This document shows, piece by piece, positions 22,620 through 35,587 of a stretch of DNA of 64,000 bases. The notes below the pieces were generated by a model. It worked only from the letters and a program-made list of their open reading frames with translations. It was not told where the DNA came from and ran no database searches. Source of the stretch: Saururus chinensis (lineage: Eukaryota; Streptophyta; Magnoliopsida; Piperales; Saururaceae); assembly GCA_035235625.1 (NCBI GenBank), contig CP141147.1:30362756-30426755 (forward strand), in the 5' to 3' direction. A program made the position numbers and the translations under genes. Each line of letters begins with the position of its first letter. Positions within the stretch are counted from its first letter, which is position 1.

Positions 22620-23640
22620 TCACGCATGGACTCCTAAAAATTCTCTTATGAAGATTTTGGAACTTAAATTCCTCAAGCTCCACCAAAAAAGATATCTCCT
22701 TAAGGTGTCAGTTTCAATATGGAAGAAGATGTTGTTCTTATAAATACGTGGTTTAATATTAGTATAAACATCATGCAAAGAAATGAACAAAAAGCCAAAA
22801 CTTTTTGGAACCTAGTGGCAGAATACTATTATGCCAACAAGCATTTCGAGAGCAATTGTTCCTCCAAGATGCTAAAACAATGTTGCAATAAGATTCAAGC
22901 AAGTATCAACAAATTTTGTGGATATGTTGCATATGTAAATTCTATAAACCAAAGTGGCACACTTAAACAAAATAAGTAAGGCTATATTTAAATTTTAAAT
23001 ATATACAATTATTATATTATCTTCTCTAAATTTAATTAAGTTATATTAATTTTTAGATTGTATATGTAAATAAAATATATGAAGATTTATATGGATCAAA
23101 ATTAAACTTGAACCATGCTTGGAATTTGTTGATTGCTTAGGGTTTAGGGTTTAGGTGGGTGTAATTGCAAAAACATACGGACACAAAGGCACCTTCCAAA
23201 ATATCAAAACTTCTTCATTTATCAATTGCTTCTTGTTTTCTAATCCAACCTCTCCCATAAACTTCGATGACGATGACTCCCACACTATTATGCATGATCA
23301 TGCTTTGAGACCACGATGGAGGAAAGCTAATAAAAGAAAAATGAAAGAAACAACTAGTATTGAATTTGTACATGTTGTAGACCTTATCAAAAAAATATGA
23401 TAAGATAAAAAGAAAGAGATGAAAGAAAGATGACATTTCTTAAGGAAAAAATGGAGCAACATAAATAGAAGTTCGAACAAAAAATAGAGAAAAAAAAAAG
23501 AAGATGTAACTAAAGAAAATACAAATGGAAATAGAATGTATGGCAATGAACACTTTTGAGATGTTTGAAAGAACAAAAGCCCTATTATGACAATATGAGA
23601 TGGGAAATTCTCAAATGAACATTAGGTGGAGGTGGAAACA
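22620..23640 (+). pseudogene. Harbinger ORF1-like (MYB/SANT, NAM-associated type) relic
   Basis: The stretch from 22719 reads MEEDVVLINTWFNISINIMQ...NEQKAKTFWNLVAEYYYANKH...KMLKQCCNKIQASINKFCGY. This matches the plant family with the pattern 'ED.LL..AWLN...D...G..Q....FW.RI..YY' followed by 'L..RW..IN..V.KF.G'. It is the DNA-binding partner protein of PIF/Harbinger elements, also spread as host-like genes annotated NAM-associated. After a stop near 22977 the similarity resumes (IYEDLYGSKLNLNHAWNLL, about 23070-23135). It ends in a Lys/Arg-rich part (ALRPRWRKANKRKMKE, about 23302-23355) and a Glu/Lys-rich tail broken by stops. The function in an active element would be to bind element ends and recruit the transposase; this copy is dead. 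Confidence 0.65.
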
Positions 23641-23962
23641 ACTAGAATTATGTATTTTATTTTATTTTAATGTTATTTGTGTATTTTTTATATTAATACT
23701 TTTTATAATTTTTTTATGTTAATAGTATTTGTTATTTATATTATTTATTTTATATGTTTTATAAATTAATAGCACAAAAACCATGCATTTTTTACTATTA
23801 ATTGTGGGTAAAAGTATTATATATTTTAAAGTAAATTTGATATAAATTAAAAATAATATTAAAATAATATATTTGGTATTAATGTTTAGAGTTAGTGGGT
23901 TTCTATTTTTCCACTATGCAAATGGAGATGTCACTTGATCATCTCTAACAACTACTTTTAAA

Positions 23963-24084
23963 TAGGGCTGCACTTACGTAGGTTTTTATTTCGGGTCAAG
24001 TTGGGTCCAAGGAACTCAGTTCCTATCTTGGGTGGGGTCAAGTCTTGCAAAACCCAACCTAACCCGACCCAAGATGCATCTCTA
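23963..24084. mobile_element. Small hAT-type MITE inside the Harbinger element
   Basis: 122 bp, from TAGGGCTGCACTTACG to GATGCATCTCTA. Flanks CTTTTAAA and CATTTGAA agree at 6 of 8 positions. The interior (GGGTCCAAGGAACTCAGTTCCTATCTTGGG, given here in part; then CAAAACCCAACCTAA) matches the end of the 25936-26334 element, of which it looks like a deletion form. Confidence 0.6.
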
Positions 24085-24433
24085 CATTTGAAGACCCCAT
24101 TAAGATGCTCTAAGGTGGAGAAATTAGAAAGAAATTCTATTTTTTATTATTTTCCTTTTATTTTAATTAATAGTTAATTAGTAATTTTGTGGGATTTTTA
24201 TAGTTATGGATGTATATTTAATAATGTTGCGATGCTCTCGCTCAAAATTTCACATTTTCAAATAATATAGAAAAACTTTTACACCTATTTATAATGTTGC
24301 AATGTATCTAAAATCTTTATGTTTGGCTTGTACAAAGATACGTATAAAATATTAAGTTAAAGAAAAAATTAACAAAAAAATAGGGTTACCTGCACACTTA
24401 ACCCGACCTGATCAAACCCAGCTCCCAACCCTA

Positions 24434-25242
24434 ATAAGCAAGCCGCCCTATTTAATAAATAGAAAGTGTTGCCTCTTAAAGTTCAAAAGATGCGGCATTC
24501 ATGTTGGAGTCCCATTAGTATGTGCCGCATCACACACATAATTTATGCCCACTCACGCATGAAGTTTGTACATTTAGGCCATAAAATTATGCTCACAAGG
24601 CCTTCAATATTAATAGAAGAATTTTTTTGTCCACCCACTAATATTTTGCAAGACATAATTTTACAAGAGGGCACAAGCAAATAGACATACATTAATATGT
24701 GCACCATTAAATCAATAACTTTTACAAAATAAAAAAATAATGATATTCTTACACTACTTTTTTAACACTTATATAGGCCTTACGTAAATTATGATTAGAT
24801 AAATAAAAGTGAATCTCGTGTTAGAAGGTAGGATTTACTTTTCTTATCAAATCAAATGTGGTATAAGGCATGTAATAAAAATAAATTATAAATAATATTT
24901 TTTAATATAACATATTCTTAAAATAATTTTGAAAGTACAAAATATTCTTCTTCTAATATAGTTAGAGCCTCATTTATACGAGTCCACGCTTACATGGTTG
25001 AGTGTGAGTCCAGGCCTTATACAACTCATAAGGTAGAAATGAATTTGCCCCCTTGCACTATTTAGATATCAACCGGGCGGAAAAAATCATTAAGGGGGGC
25101 CACTTTGTTGCACTAATAAAAAAATATTATTAATTTTTTATCATCATAATAAGAAAGTTTTATGAGTTGCCCCCTCCCCCCCCCCTCCCTAGCTCTGCCA
25201 TTACTGATAGGGGCAGCCATATATCGGGTTTGGGGCAATTGT
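24434..25242. other. Intergenic sequence without recognised genes
   Basis: AT-rich. The end at 25184-25207 (CTAGCTCTGCCATTACTG) resembles one terminus of a hAT-like element of the CAGTGGCGGAGC type; the other end was not found. Confidence 0.4.
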
Positions 25243-25687
25243 TTATGTTTCCCCCTCACTCACCCCAAGTCCTTGCTCCGCCTGATCATCTGATAGTTCA
25301 TATGCTTTCCCCTCTTTCGGCTTCTTTCTGTTGAAGAAGCTGTCTGATTCCTCTGCGAGTCCAATCCTGTCAGAGAAATCGGACGTTTCCGTCACAGGTT
25401 CGTGGACGATTAGCTCACCGGGGCCCGCAATCAATTATGGCCCATGTTGCTCTTATCCATCCATCGTCATTCGTCACGCCAGTGCCTGAAAACAGGTTAG
25501 GGATGGCGGCTGAACTGTGAATTATGAATGCAACGCAAAAACTGCAGGGGAATGGGTCATTGCTGGCCGGGTTGGTGGGCTTTGAAGACGTGGTCCAGAC
25601 CCGGAGGGCCCAGCAAATTGACTGCTTTGGCTCTGTGAAGGTGTCTTTACTCTTTAAGTGGGAATTCTTGCGTGATATTAAACGCAT
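25243..25687 (-). other. GC-richer patch with possible decayed coding sequence
   Basis: Two minus-strand frames overlap slightly: 25415-25687 and 25243-25434. The second ends in an acidic, Lys/Glu-rich sequence (VTETSDFSDRIGLAEESDSF...KKPKEGKAYELSDDQAEQG). Base composition is clearly more gene-like than the flanks. I do not recognise the product. It could be a fragment of a host gene or of a retroelement, with a frameshift joining the two frames. Being short and without homology, it may also be chance. Confidence 0.3.
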
Positions 25688-25935
25688 CCGGTGATCAAAA
25701 CATCAAAAAAATTTTGGCTCTTCTTCACGTATGGTTGAAGTGTTATAAATGAGTGCTAATCCTAGCCAGGGCCAGTCGGAGCCGTATGCAACTTAGGCGG
25801 CTGCCTAGAGCCCCACCAAAATAAATGCCCTAACCCTATGTTTATTATATAAGAGGTGTGAGGTATAAAAGACAAAAAAAAAAACTTATATTTGGAGGAG
25901 AGAATAAGACACTAAAACTTTCATGGACAGAAAAT

Positions 25936-26334
25936 TAGGGCTGCTTAAAAAATTTGGATGATGGAACTGATTCTAGATTGACTCACGTTGGGTTTAGCGT
26001 ATAAAAACCTAAGAACAGTCCCAACTCAATTTGAGTTTTTAATTAATTTTTAAAATTATATTTAATTTATATTATATGAATTTTTATAATTTTTGTATAG
26101 ATATAATTAATTCAATATAATGTCAAATTGGTTTAAATTATTAAAACCGACCCTACTTAATATAGAATATTGGTTATTATTTTAATTCTCAGGTTTTTTG
26201 GTTCTTATCTTGAGTCAAGTCGAGTATAAGAATTTTGGTTCCTATCTCGGGCCGGGTCCAAGGAACTCAATTTCTATCTTGTGTCAGATCAAGCCTTGCA
26301 AAACCCAACCTAATCCGATTGAGATGCAGCCCTA
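25936..26334. mobile_element. hAT-type non-autonomous element, 399 bp
   Basis: Ends TAGGGCTGC and GATGCAGCCCTA are inverted repeats. Flanks CAGAAAAT and CACAAAAC match at 6 of 8 positions, as expected for an old 8-bp duplication. The right third contains CGGGCCGGGTCCAAGGAACT and CAAAACCCAACCTAA, shared with 23963-24084. Confidence 0.7.
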
Positions 26335-28016
<1,682 letters not shown>

Positions 28017-28024
28017 TGTTCCGC

Positions 28025-28554
28025 TAGGGGTGTAAATGGCGTCCTTTTGTTCAGTGTCGGTCTATGTCCACGTTCGTCCGTACTAAAATGAACAATATTA
28101 ATTTTTGTCCGTCCTTAATATGGACGTACATGGATAAGGGTTGTCCGTGTCCACAGCCGTCTGTGTCCGCCAACTATATATTTTATTATTATTATTATTT
28201 TTTACTTTATTTTAAAATACTAACCTATCTCACATAGTTAATTTTCATAAAAAGATTGTAAAAATACATATTATCCTCTCACATGTCTTCTATAATATTA
28301 TTATTTATTTATTTTTAGATTAGACCATCTTACTATTATTATAACTTATCTTTTAATTATTTCTTTACTAACCACCCTTAATTTGAGAACAAAGTAATAT
28401 ATGTTAAACTTTCACCTTCATTCTATCCATGTCCGTCAGTTTCCATTTGTGTTCGTCATAGACAAATGTGGATGGACAAACACATGTTTTGCATAAAAAT
28501 GGACGGCTGCAGACATGCCTTGTCCGCGTCCACGTCCGTCAGTTTGCACCCCTA
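28025..28554. mobile_element. hAT-type non-autonomous element, 530 bp
   Basis: Ends TAGGGGTGTAAATGG and TTTGCACCCCTA are inverted repeats flanked by a perfect 8-bp duplication TGTTCCGC (28017-28024 and 28555-28562). Subterminal words GTCCGT/ACGGAC face each other (GTCCACGTTCGTCCG and CGCGTCCACGTCCGTCAG). Interior is AT-rich, with no coding capacity. Confidence 0.9.
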
Positions 28555-28562
28555 TGTTCCGC

Positions 28563-29036
28563 TTCATAATAAGTACATTGTGCTTGTACAATTATGCTTT
28601 AAAATCTTACTTTCTTATAATCCCCTAAGTAAACTCCAAACCCTAAGTTTGCTTACTCCATGAACCCCCAAGCCTTCTGATCATTGCTCCAACACTCCAC
28701 CCAATCAAATCCAATCCAAACTAGTCCTATCCAAACCAAGCCTCTTCTGTCACTTATACACCCTCCAACATCCATCATCCTTATACAAATCTACATCGAA
28801 ATCTATACCAAACCCTCTATCACCACTTTTCGTCTATCACACATATATTTGCGCCACACACATACACATATCCTTCACACATGCACATCACGTACCCATA
28901 ATTCAACTATAGATTACCAACATACTCGCTAGCCATCACTAGCATGCATGTGGTTCAAAAATATAAAGCATATTCATAGCTCATATGCATGTAACATGCA
29001 CAGTCAAACATACCCTAATTCAACATCTATCCCACT
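28563..29036. other. Intergenic sequence without recognised genes
   Basis: C/A-rich stretch (28684-28930) with many CCAATC/ATCCAA and ACACACA words. No element ends and no gene recognised. Confidence 0.45.
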
Positions 29037-29041
29037 TACAT

Positions 29042-32000
29042 TGTCACGCCCCAGCGATGCCCGACCTGAGCCGAACCCGGTCCAAGGGCCGGTCAAGTGC
29101 GCGGGGGCGACGAAGTGAAGATTGAGAAACGATTCTAGCGGAAGACTTAACCCTAACCACGGGCGATTAACAGAAACACAGAGTGCGCACAATCCTTTGA
29201 GTAAGAGTAAATAAAAGGGAAGGAAAAGGTGTTGCTTACCACAAAGTAAACAACAATCTCAAACACGCAAGCTTAGTTAAGTAAAGCCCACACAGCTCAA
29301 AATAAGTCATAAGCATCACAACTGTAAAATATGACATAAATCCAAAACAAGAACCCTACACAAAGGTCCAAATCATAAAATATAGAACCAAAGAAGATAA
29401 GTCACACAACGATCTCCATCATCACACCCAAGCTATCTCTGACCTTTCCTCAAAGAGGCAATCATGTTCGTCTGCGTGTCACACCACACAGCCCCAAATC
29501 AAAACACGCAAAGAGGGGTGAGTTTAACAAACTCAGCAATGGTTTTAATATCACTAACAACATCAAAAAATGTGATAGCATAGCGATATAATCATTCAAA
29601 ATCAATGAATTATATGGTGCATCATTTTCTGATCATATATACATATCAGCTAACACTACATCATAGTGCATAATCAACCTGCATGGATGTATCTCTAACA
29701 TACATATTTCACATGCATAACATCAACATCAACCTACATGGATGTATCTCTACATACATATTCCACATGCATAACATCAACATCAACCTGCATGGATGTA
29801 TCTCTAACATACATATTCCACATGCATAACATCAACATCAACCTGCATGGATGTATCTCTACATACATATTCCACATGCATAACATCAACATCAACCTGC
29901 ATGGATGTATCTCTAACATACATATTCCACATGCATAACATCAACATCAACCTGCATAGATGTATCTCTAACATACATATTCCACATGCATTATATCATC
30001 AACATCAACCTGCATGGATGTATCTCTAACATACATATTCTCACATGCATTATATCATCAACATCAACCTGCATGGATGTATCTCTAACATACATATTCC
30101 CACATGCTTTATATCATCAACATCAACCTCCATCAAGGAGTAATCACACATTAATGTCACACAGACGGGAGCATGAACAAGGCCATGAAGGCGTGTCATG
30201 ATCCAAAATTCTACACAAGAATTTAAAGAAAGATCGGGGTTGTCAATCCCTAATACTGCTTGCCCTGGACGATCCTGGCCAAGGATGTCCCATTCTCACA
30301 TAGAGAATCTAGAGCAGGGGTGTTCGCCGAGGGACATCTCGTACGGAGGGAAGAGCCCGAGTTCTCACACAGAGAACCCTAGAACACGTGGTAGCGTGGT
30401 GCACACGGCATACCACACTGGATTCTCAGGGTCTAGATGACACACATAATAACATTCTCACAATCCGCAAGACAAGTACACAACTCGTCCCCACATCATT
30501 CCATTTAACAAGACTCAACCCGGGGAGTGCACTCGTTCCACATAGGAACTCAAAATCAAAATATGTCCTTTCGAACCAATCAACTTGCAATTAATCCATG
30601 ACCGAACAATCCGGCATATAATTCCATCACATTGCATCCAATCGGTGAAATTCAATTAATCACGATGAAGCCTCGATTGGAAATTAATTTTCATGATGTA
30701 TGCAGCATGGTACATACGTGGGCAAAACATACATAAATCCTAATCCATGATAAGTGCTCTCATCAGCCCCTAATGCATCATTCATAATTACAATATTAAG
30801 CTTCAACATCATCATTTAACCCCACATGTGTGTGTACCTAGTAGAAGCAATTCACACAATGCATGCCAACATGCTTGAAATTAAACTCACTACCACACTA
30901 CACATGTGAATTTCCATCTAAACATGAATCATAGCGAAAATCATAGGAGAAGAATCCTTGAAATCATATCTCAATTCAAAACTCAACCACAAAGGCTAAA
31001 CACATATAACATCACTCATTTCATCATTGAGTCATGACATTCACCAACATCCACACACAACTAAGCATAATCCATCATGACAAATCAGTCCAATAATAGA
31101 TTATAGTTCTACTGAAAATATGCTTAACAATGAGAAACCAACCAATCCTAATTTCAAGATGACGATTCCAACATCATGCCACAAAACATAAGTCATTCTA
31201 CCATCTCTAAGCATATATCTCCACTCCATAAACTTAATAGCATGCATTTGCAGTAGCCTAACATAGTTTAAAACACTTCATATTCATATAAATTGGCAAG
31301 CTAAAGTGGAATCATCAAAATAGACATCATATGCACAACATACAATTTCCTGTATAGCCGATCGATCGCCCTTCATGCCGTTCGATCGGTTAAACGTGAA
31401 AATTTGAAATTTACAGTTCGGCCATTCGATCGCCTAGCAGGCCGTTCACTCGGCTGAACTAGAAAATTGACATTTCGGCAGTGTTGCCAATCGATCACCC
31501 ACAAGGGCCGTTCGATTGCCAACAAAGCAGAACAGTTCATCTTCTTCCTTTCGCAAATTCAAACCGAAACATCATAGATAACACTTCAAATCCACATCTA
31601 ACACCCTAATCATCATCAAAAGTCCTTCTTGACTTCCAAAACATCAAACCATACCATAATAATGCAAAACCCTAAGAAATCGGGATTAAATAATTCCATT
31701 TTCTAATCTTACCATTAACACACCAAACCAAGTAAACCATTTCAAAATAAGCCAAAAATAAAGAGTTTTACCATGGATAAATAGAGATTTTGAAGACCCA
31801 TTACCTCAGCACTTGATTAAGCTCGGATTGAAGAGTCACCCTTCTTGAAATCCTTGAAAATACAATGAGTTTGAATTAAACTCTAATAGAAATCGATTTA
31901 CCCAAGAAATCCCTAATTAAATCTTAGATCTAGGGCTTATTGGTAGTAAAAATCGAATTTTGAATGCTAGGGTTTATAGTAAAATACAAATCAGTAGTTT

Positions 32001-32620
32001 TTGATGGTAAAAAATGAATTGAATTAAGGGAAAAATGGTAGATTTGGAAGAACTTAAGAAGAAAGTCAAGGATTAGTGCTTAATTAGAGTAAGCTTACCT
32101 TAAACGGCTTCTAATTCAGGCCTAAGTGGGGATTAGGTCAGCCCTCCTTCCTTAGCCTATTCCCAAAAATAGAAATGGCTCTGGTTTGCCCTTTTATAAT
32201 AAGGGTTGGGGTATGCATAGGTAAGTTTTGGGGTGTAAATAGAAAAAGTAGGCTAAAAGTAGTTATTTTGCAAATTTAAGCATTGATTAAGCCTAATAAA
32301 ATTTTGAAAATTTTTGTGCGACCTTAAGTATATGTCTAGGTTCATTTGTCCCAAAAATAAAATTTTTGACGGTAGGGCCCACGGGTCCCGCCAAAACCCT
32401 AATTTTTGGGAAAATAGTAAAAATTCTAAAAAATCCCAAAAATTCACATTTGGTTTAAAACCACTTAAAACTACTAATATTGAAGTTAATTTTTGGTTAA
32501 AACCATTACAAACACTATTTATTTTACGAAATCACTGAATAAGATCAAAAAACGTGTTAATCTCATGATAACCCATAATTAAAGAAAACCAAAACCGGTT
32601 TAGAGATGAGGGTCCTTACA
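29042..32620 (-). mobile_element. Probable solo LTR, 3.58 kb, with TACAT target duplication
   Basis: The sequence starts TGTCACGCCCC and ends GGGTCCTTACA, the canonical TG...CA termini. The 5-bp word TACAT directly precedes (29037-29041) and follows it (32621-32625), as LTR-element integration produces. No gag, protease, reverse transcriptase, RNase H or integrase motif and no internal second LTR were seen. A single long LTR left by recombination between two LTRs therefore fits best. GGGGCGTGACA-type 3' ends suggest the minus strand is the element's sense strand. It contains an 8-unit minisatellite (29673-30121) and a cluster of GATCGATCG words (31357-31520). An alternative is a non-autonomous unit unrelated to LTR elements. 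The length is at the long end for plant LTRs but is known in Ogre/Tat-like groups. Confidence 0.75.
29673..30121. repeat. 54-59-bp minisatellite, 8 units
   Basis: Eight consecutive units beginning ATCAACCTGCATGGATG and containing ATACATATTCCACATGCAT. Unit starts are 29673, 29728, 29782, 29837, 29891, 29946, 30004 and 30063. Unit lengths alternate 55/54/55/54/55 (presence or absence of one A in CTCTAACAT) and then become 58/59/59 by an added TATATCATCA block. This indicates a two-unit higher-order duplication followed by a newer variant. Confidence 0.95.
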
Positions 32621-32625
32621 TACAT

Positions 32626-35420
32626 CATGCAACCAAATTATCATTTAACATCCAAAATATTAAATTACATAGTCCTAGTATGGTGTTAAACATTTAAAAC
32701 ATGTTATCATGAAATTATGAGTTTAAAGTCCCCTACTTCGTAATTCACATGAGTTTGATGGTGGGCACTCAATGGTGGTGGCATTGATGGTGGAAATGGC
32801 TGCCAAAGTCATCGCCTATTTGAGAGAGCTCTTGTCCCAACAGTTTATGGAACTCCAAAAGTAATCATGGCAAGATAGTGGTTCAACTGCACTCAATGCA
32901 AAGGATTTGAAGTTCATAATGGTACACAAAGGCAGCTGAAAGCATGGTCCACCAAAAGAAGTGGTCGTTTGACTTAAAATGAGGTTGGTTTACTGAAGGT
33001 TGGCTAGCGATTGAGAATTCCTAGACCAGCCGCATGACATCAAAATAGTCAATGGGTAGCGCCTAATGGCGGCAATTTGCATCAATGATTGCCAACATTA
33101 AGGGCAAAAGGAAAGGGTATGTGCTAAAGGATGGGGGAGAAGTGAAGGATGTGTCGTGTTCAATTCTAGCCAATGGTGGTGTCATTCAATGGTTAGATGA
33201 TGCAGAAACAACACTTTTGTCTTAAAACACATGCATGTGCGGCCAAAGGGCAAAAGGAGGGGTAGAGAGCCATTGTTGGGGTCTAAAGGTGGCTCAGGTT
33301 GGGGGCAACATGATTCGGCCATTTGCAGGGTAGATCGACTGCCAGTTAGCACACCCACGTGTTGTCTTGGTCACTTGGAGAAAAACTAAAGGTTTTGGGG
33401 GGTTAGGTGGCCATAGAAGGGAGAAGAAGGGTTAGACAAAGGTGGCCAAAGCTAGGGGAGGGGTGACAGAGCAAAATAAAAGTTAGAGAGAGGGCGATGG
33501 GATTTTTTGGGCAGGACATAGCAGTATAGTGGGTGGAGGGCTGCTAGTGGTGGCCTTGGTTGGTGTCGCAGTGGCCGTGATGGCGAAGCAGAGCAAAAAT
33601 CTAGTTGAGGACAACAGAGTATGACGATGGAGCACGATGACAGTGGCGGGCACATGAGGGAAAATACACAAAGGGGGGAGGTTCTAGTTTGGCCAAATAG
33701 GACAGAAGCAGGACAAATAGGGGGTGGTGGCAACTCTATCGGCTCCATCGTGGCTTTTGGCTAAATCCAATGCCAAATCCGGTCAAAGGTGTGGTGGTAG
33801 ACTTTGATAGTGAACAAAGAATCGAAAGCAAAAACAAGGGAGGGGCGCGCGGGTGAGGTGACCTACTACCGTCGCCGGGTCCGAGCCTATGGTGGCTAAT
33901 TGGCCCCTATCATCCAATGGCAGTGATAGCAAATCCAAAATAGAGAGGAATGAAAGAGGTGTGGTTGTACCTATGAGGCAGATGAAGAAACAAGTACGGG
34001 GCCCTGAAAGCTAGGCCAAGGCACTGCTGGGTGGCTCCACCAAAATGAGAAAACCTAGGTGGGGGGTTGGGAGTTTCTAGATCGAGCTCTTCTGAGCCTG
34101 GTCATTTTTATCCCTTTTTCTTTCTCTTTAATTTTCTCTTCTCTTTCTCTCTCATTTCCTTTCATTTTTTATTTCATTTTTCTTTCAATTTCGTGTCGAA
34201 AGCTTATGTGGCACATCAAAGCCTCTGGTCGGAAACTAAGTCCCACTCCCGATTTTACAGGTACAAATAGCAAGTTAAATACTAAAAATAAATTTGTCAA
34301 AGTTTTCTATGTAAGAAAATGAGTGGAAAAATAATAAAAATGTCATAAAAAATTGCAAAAAAAATAAGGGACATTACACCAAGTTTGAGAGCAAAATACC
34401 TCCACTTGCAAAACCTGCATCACAAGTGATAGTGGGTATATGAATACACTCAGTGGGGTTGTTAAACAAAAGTTGCGATAACAAATGCAATAATGGAATA
34501 TAAAACAAGTCAATCAAATATACTTTTCAACTTATCATAGTCATATCCATACCAAAGAAAGTAGAAACAAAATGTTCACTAAGATTTGGTAGCAATATCT
34601 AAGAGTCTAACCACCCTCACTAGATTATGATCTACCGCAACTCGATTTCATATTTTTCCCAAAGCCAAGGCCCAACTGTCCATGACATGAAGTGAAGGCT
34701 AACATGGACCCAAGTGGTCGAGATATTGACTTATATGATCATTAAAACCTCCTACATTATATTGTGTTAGATCATTCATTTTTTTATGCTATGATTTGTT
34801 CGAACTTAACTCCCAGGCCAGGGAACGACTCTACAAACAAACTCTCATTTTTTAAGAGTCGGACAACTATGATCCTTTTTATACCATACTATTCCTCTAT
34901 TTAGCTAAAACTATTCAATTTTGGAGCTAACTGGACACTTGGATCCTTCATCCTTAAGTATCAAATGTATTGGTTAAGGAGTTTCTAATCATTACAAGGA
35001 TTCATACATATATAGGGTTTACTTACCCTAATATCATACACGTATAACTTAGCATGCATTCGCACATCCATTGTGCATGAAAACTATGATATTATATATC
35101 TTATAAATAGCATTTACTTTGTCGGAAAACACACATGAACTTCTTGAACCAATGTACTATCGGTGACTTTACCAATATGTCAGTGATAACTAACCTCCTG
35201 TCAATGCATTAAACCCTTACCAAATGAATAGGTTGTAGAAACCCATCTTTCCTATGTCACAACCAATGTATCATCCACACCATTTACTACAAAATTAGAA
35301 CCCTATAATGATGGTATTTTAGTAAATGCCAATATAAATTCCTGTTGAAAAGGTCATATAAGGGGGTTTTGATGGAGCCATCACTAAAGTCACTTAAAGA
35401 CGATTCGGTACATTCGTTAG
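32626..35420. other. Unassigned repeat-like sequence
   Basis: The G-rich plus strand at 32750-34020 (GGTGGTGGCATTGATGGTGG-type words) encodes nothing I recognise; frames at 33452-33748 are low-complexity. GGGACATTACA at 34367-34377 resembles an LTR end. It is followed by sequence with ACACTCAGTGGGGTTGTT, a word often met in plant LTR elements. Element borders were not determined. Confidence 0.4.
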
Positions 35421-35587
35421 GGAAGCATTTTTTTTATGCTCCATATTCATTACGAGGCGAGCTTAAAAAAAAGACCTAAGAGGCGTTCATTTTTAAGATC
35501 AACAGAATGGTGCACGTTAATATATATAATACTTTCATTAACGTGTGTTATTGTATGCGCTTTCGATGTTAGAAATAAATGCCTCCC
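35421..35587. mobile_element. Fold-back MITE, third copy, truncated
   Basis: AGAGGCGTTCATTTTTAAGATC (about 35479-35500) faces GATGTTAGAAATAAATGCCTC (about 35566-35586) as an inverted repeat. The upstream GAAGCATTTTTTTTATGCTCC matches the outer arm of the 8005-8227 family, but its partner arm is missing on the right. Confidence 0.5.

Larger units (their letters stand above)
22281..24110 (+). mobile_element. PIF/Harbinger element, 1.83 kb, nested in a hAT element
   Basis: Ends CAGCATCTTCAATGCGGG and CCCCATTAAGATGCTC are inverted repeats of the Tourist/Harbinger type (GAGCATCTYCAATGG), flanked by the 3-bp duplication TAA (22278-22280 and 24111-24113). Inside is the relic of the MYB/SANT-like ORF1; no DDE transposase is present. 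Near the right end it has itself received a small hAT element (23963-24084). Confidence 0.75.
22073..24433. mobile_element. hAT-type element split by a nested insertion
   Basis: The left part (22073-22280) starts TAGGGCTAGGAAAATTTAACC and resembles the right end of the 12567-13339 element. The right part (24114-24433) ends CCAGCTCCCAACCCTA and, inverted, resembles its left half (shared CAGGTAACCCTATTTTTTT). It is thus a second, inverted member of that family carrying a PIF/Harbinger insertion. The possible target duplication is degenerate (ATAAGTAT at 22063-22070, ATAAGCAA at 24434-24441) and offset by 2 bp on the left. Confidence 0.68.

Noticed and set aside
22408-22743. 111-codon Phe-rich frame
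   Set aside because: Low-complexity T-rich leader of the Harbinger element; the recognisable ORF1 starts near 22719 in another frame.
23137-23155. TTTAGGG-like telomere words
   Set aside because: Only about two and a half copies (TTAGGGTTTAGGGTTTAGG); too short to mean an interstitial telomere.
25184-25207. hAT-like right terminus CTAGCTCTGCCATTACTG
   Set aside because: No left end and no 8-bp duplication found, so not listed as an element.
29734-30201. Overlapping frames on both strands with repeated MDVSLTYIF-type peptides
   Set aside because: They only translate the 54-59-bp minisatellite.
33452-33748. Pro/Ser-rich 98-codon minus-strand frame
   Set aside because: Arises from G-rich repeat sequence on the plus strand; no motif and broken on all sides.
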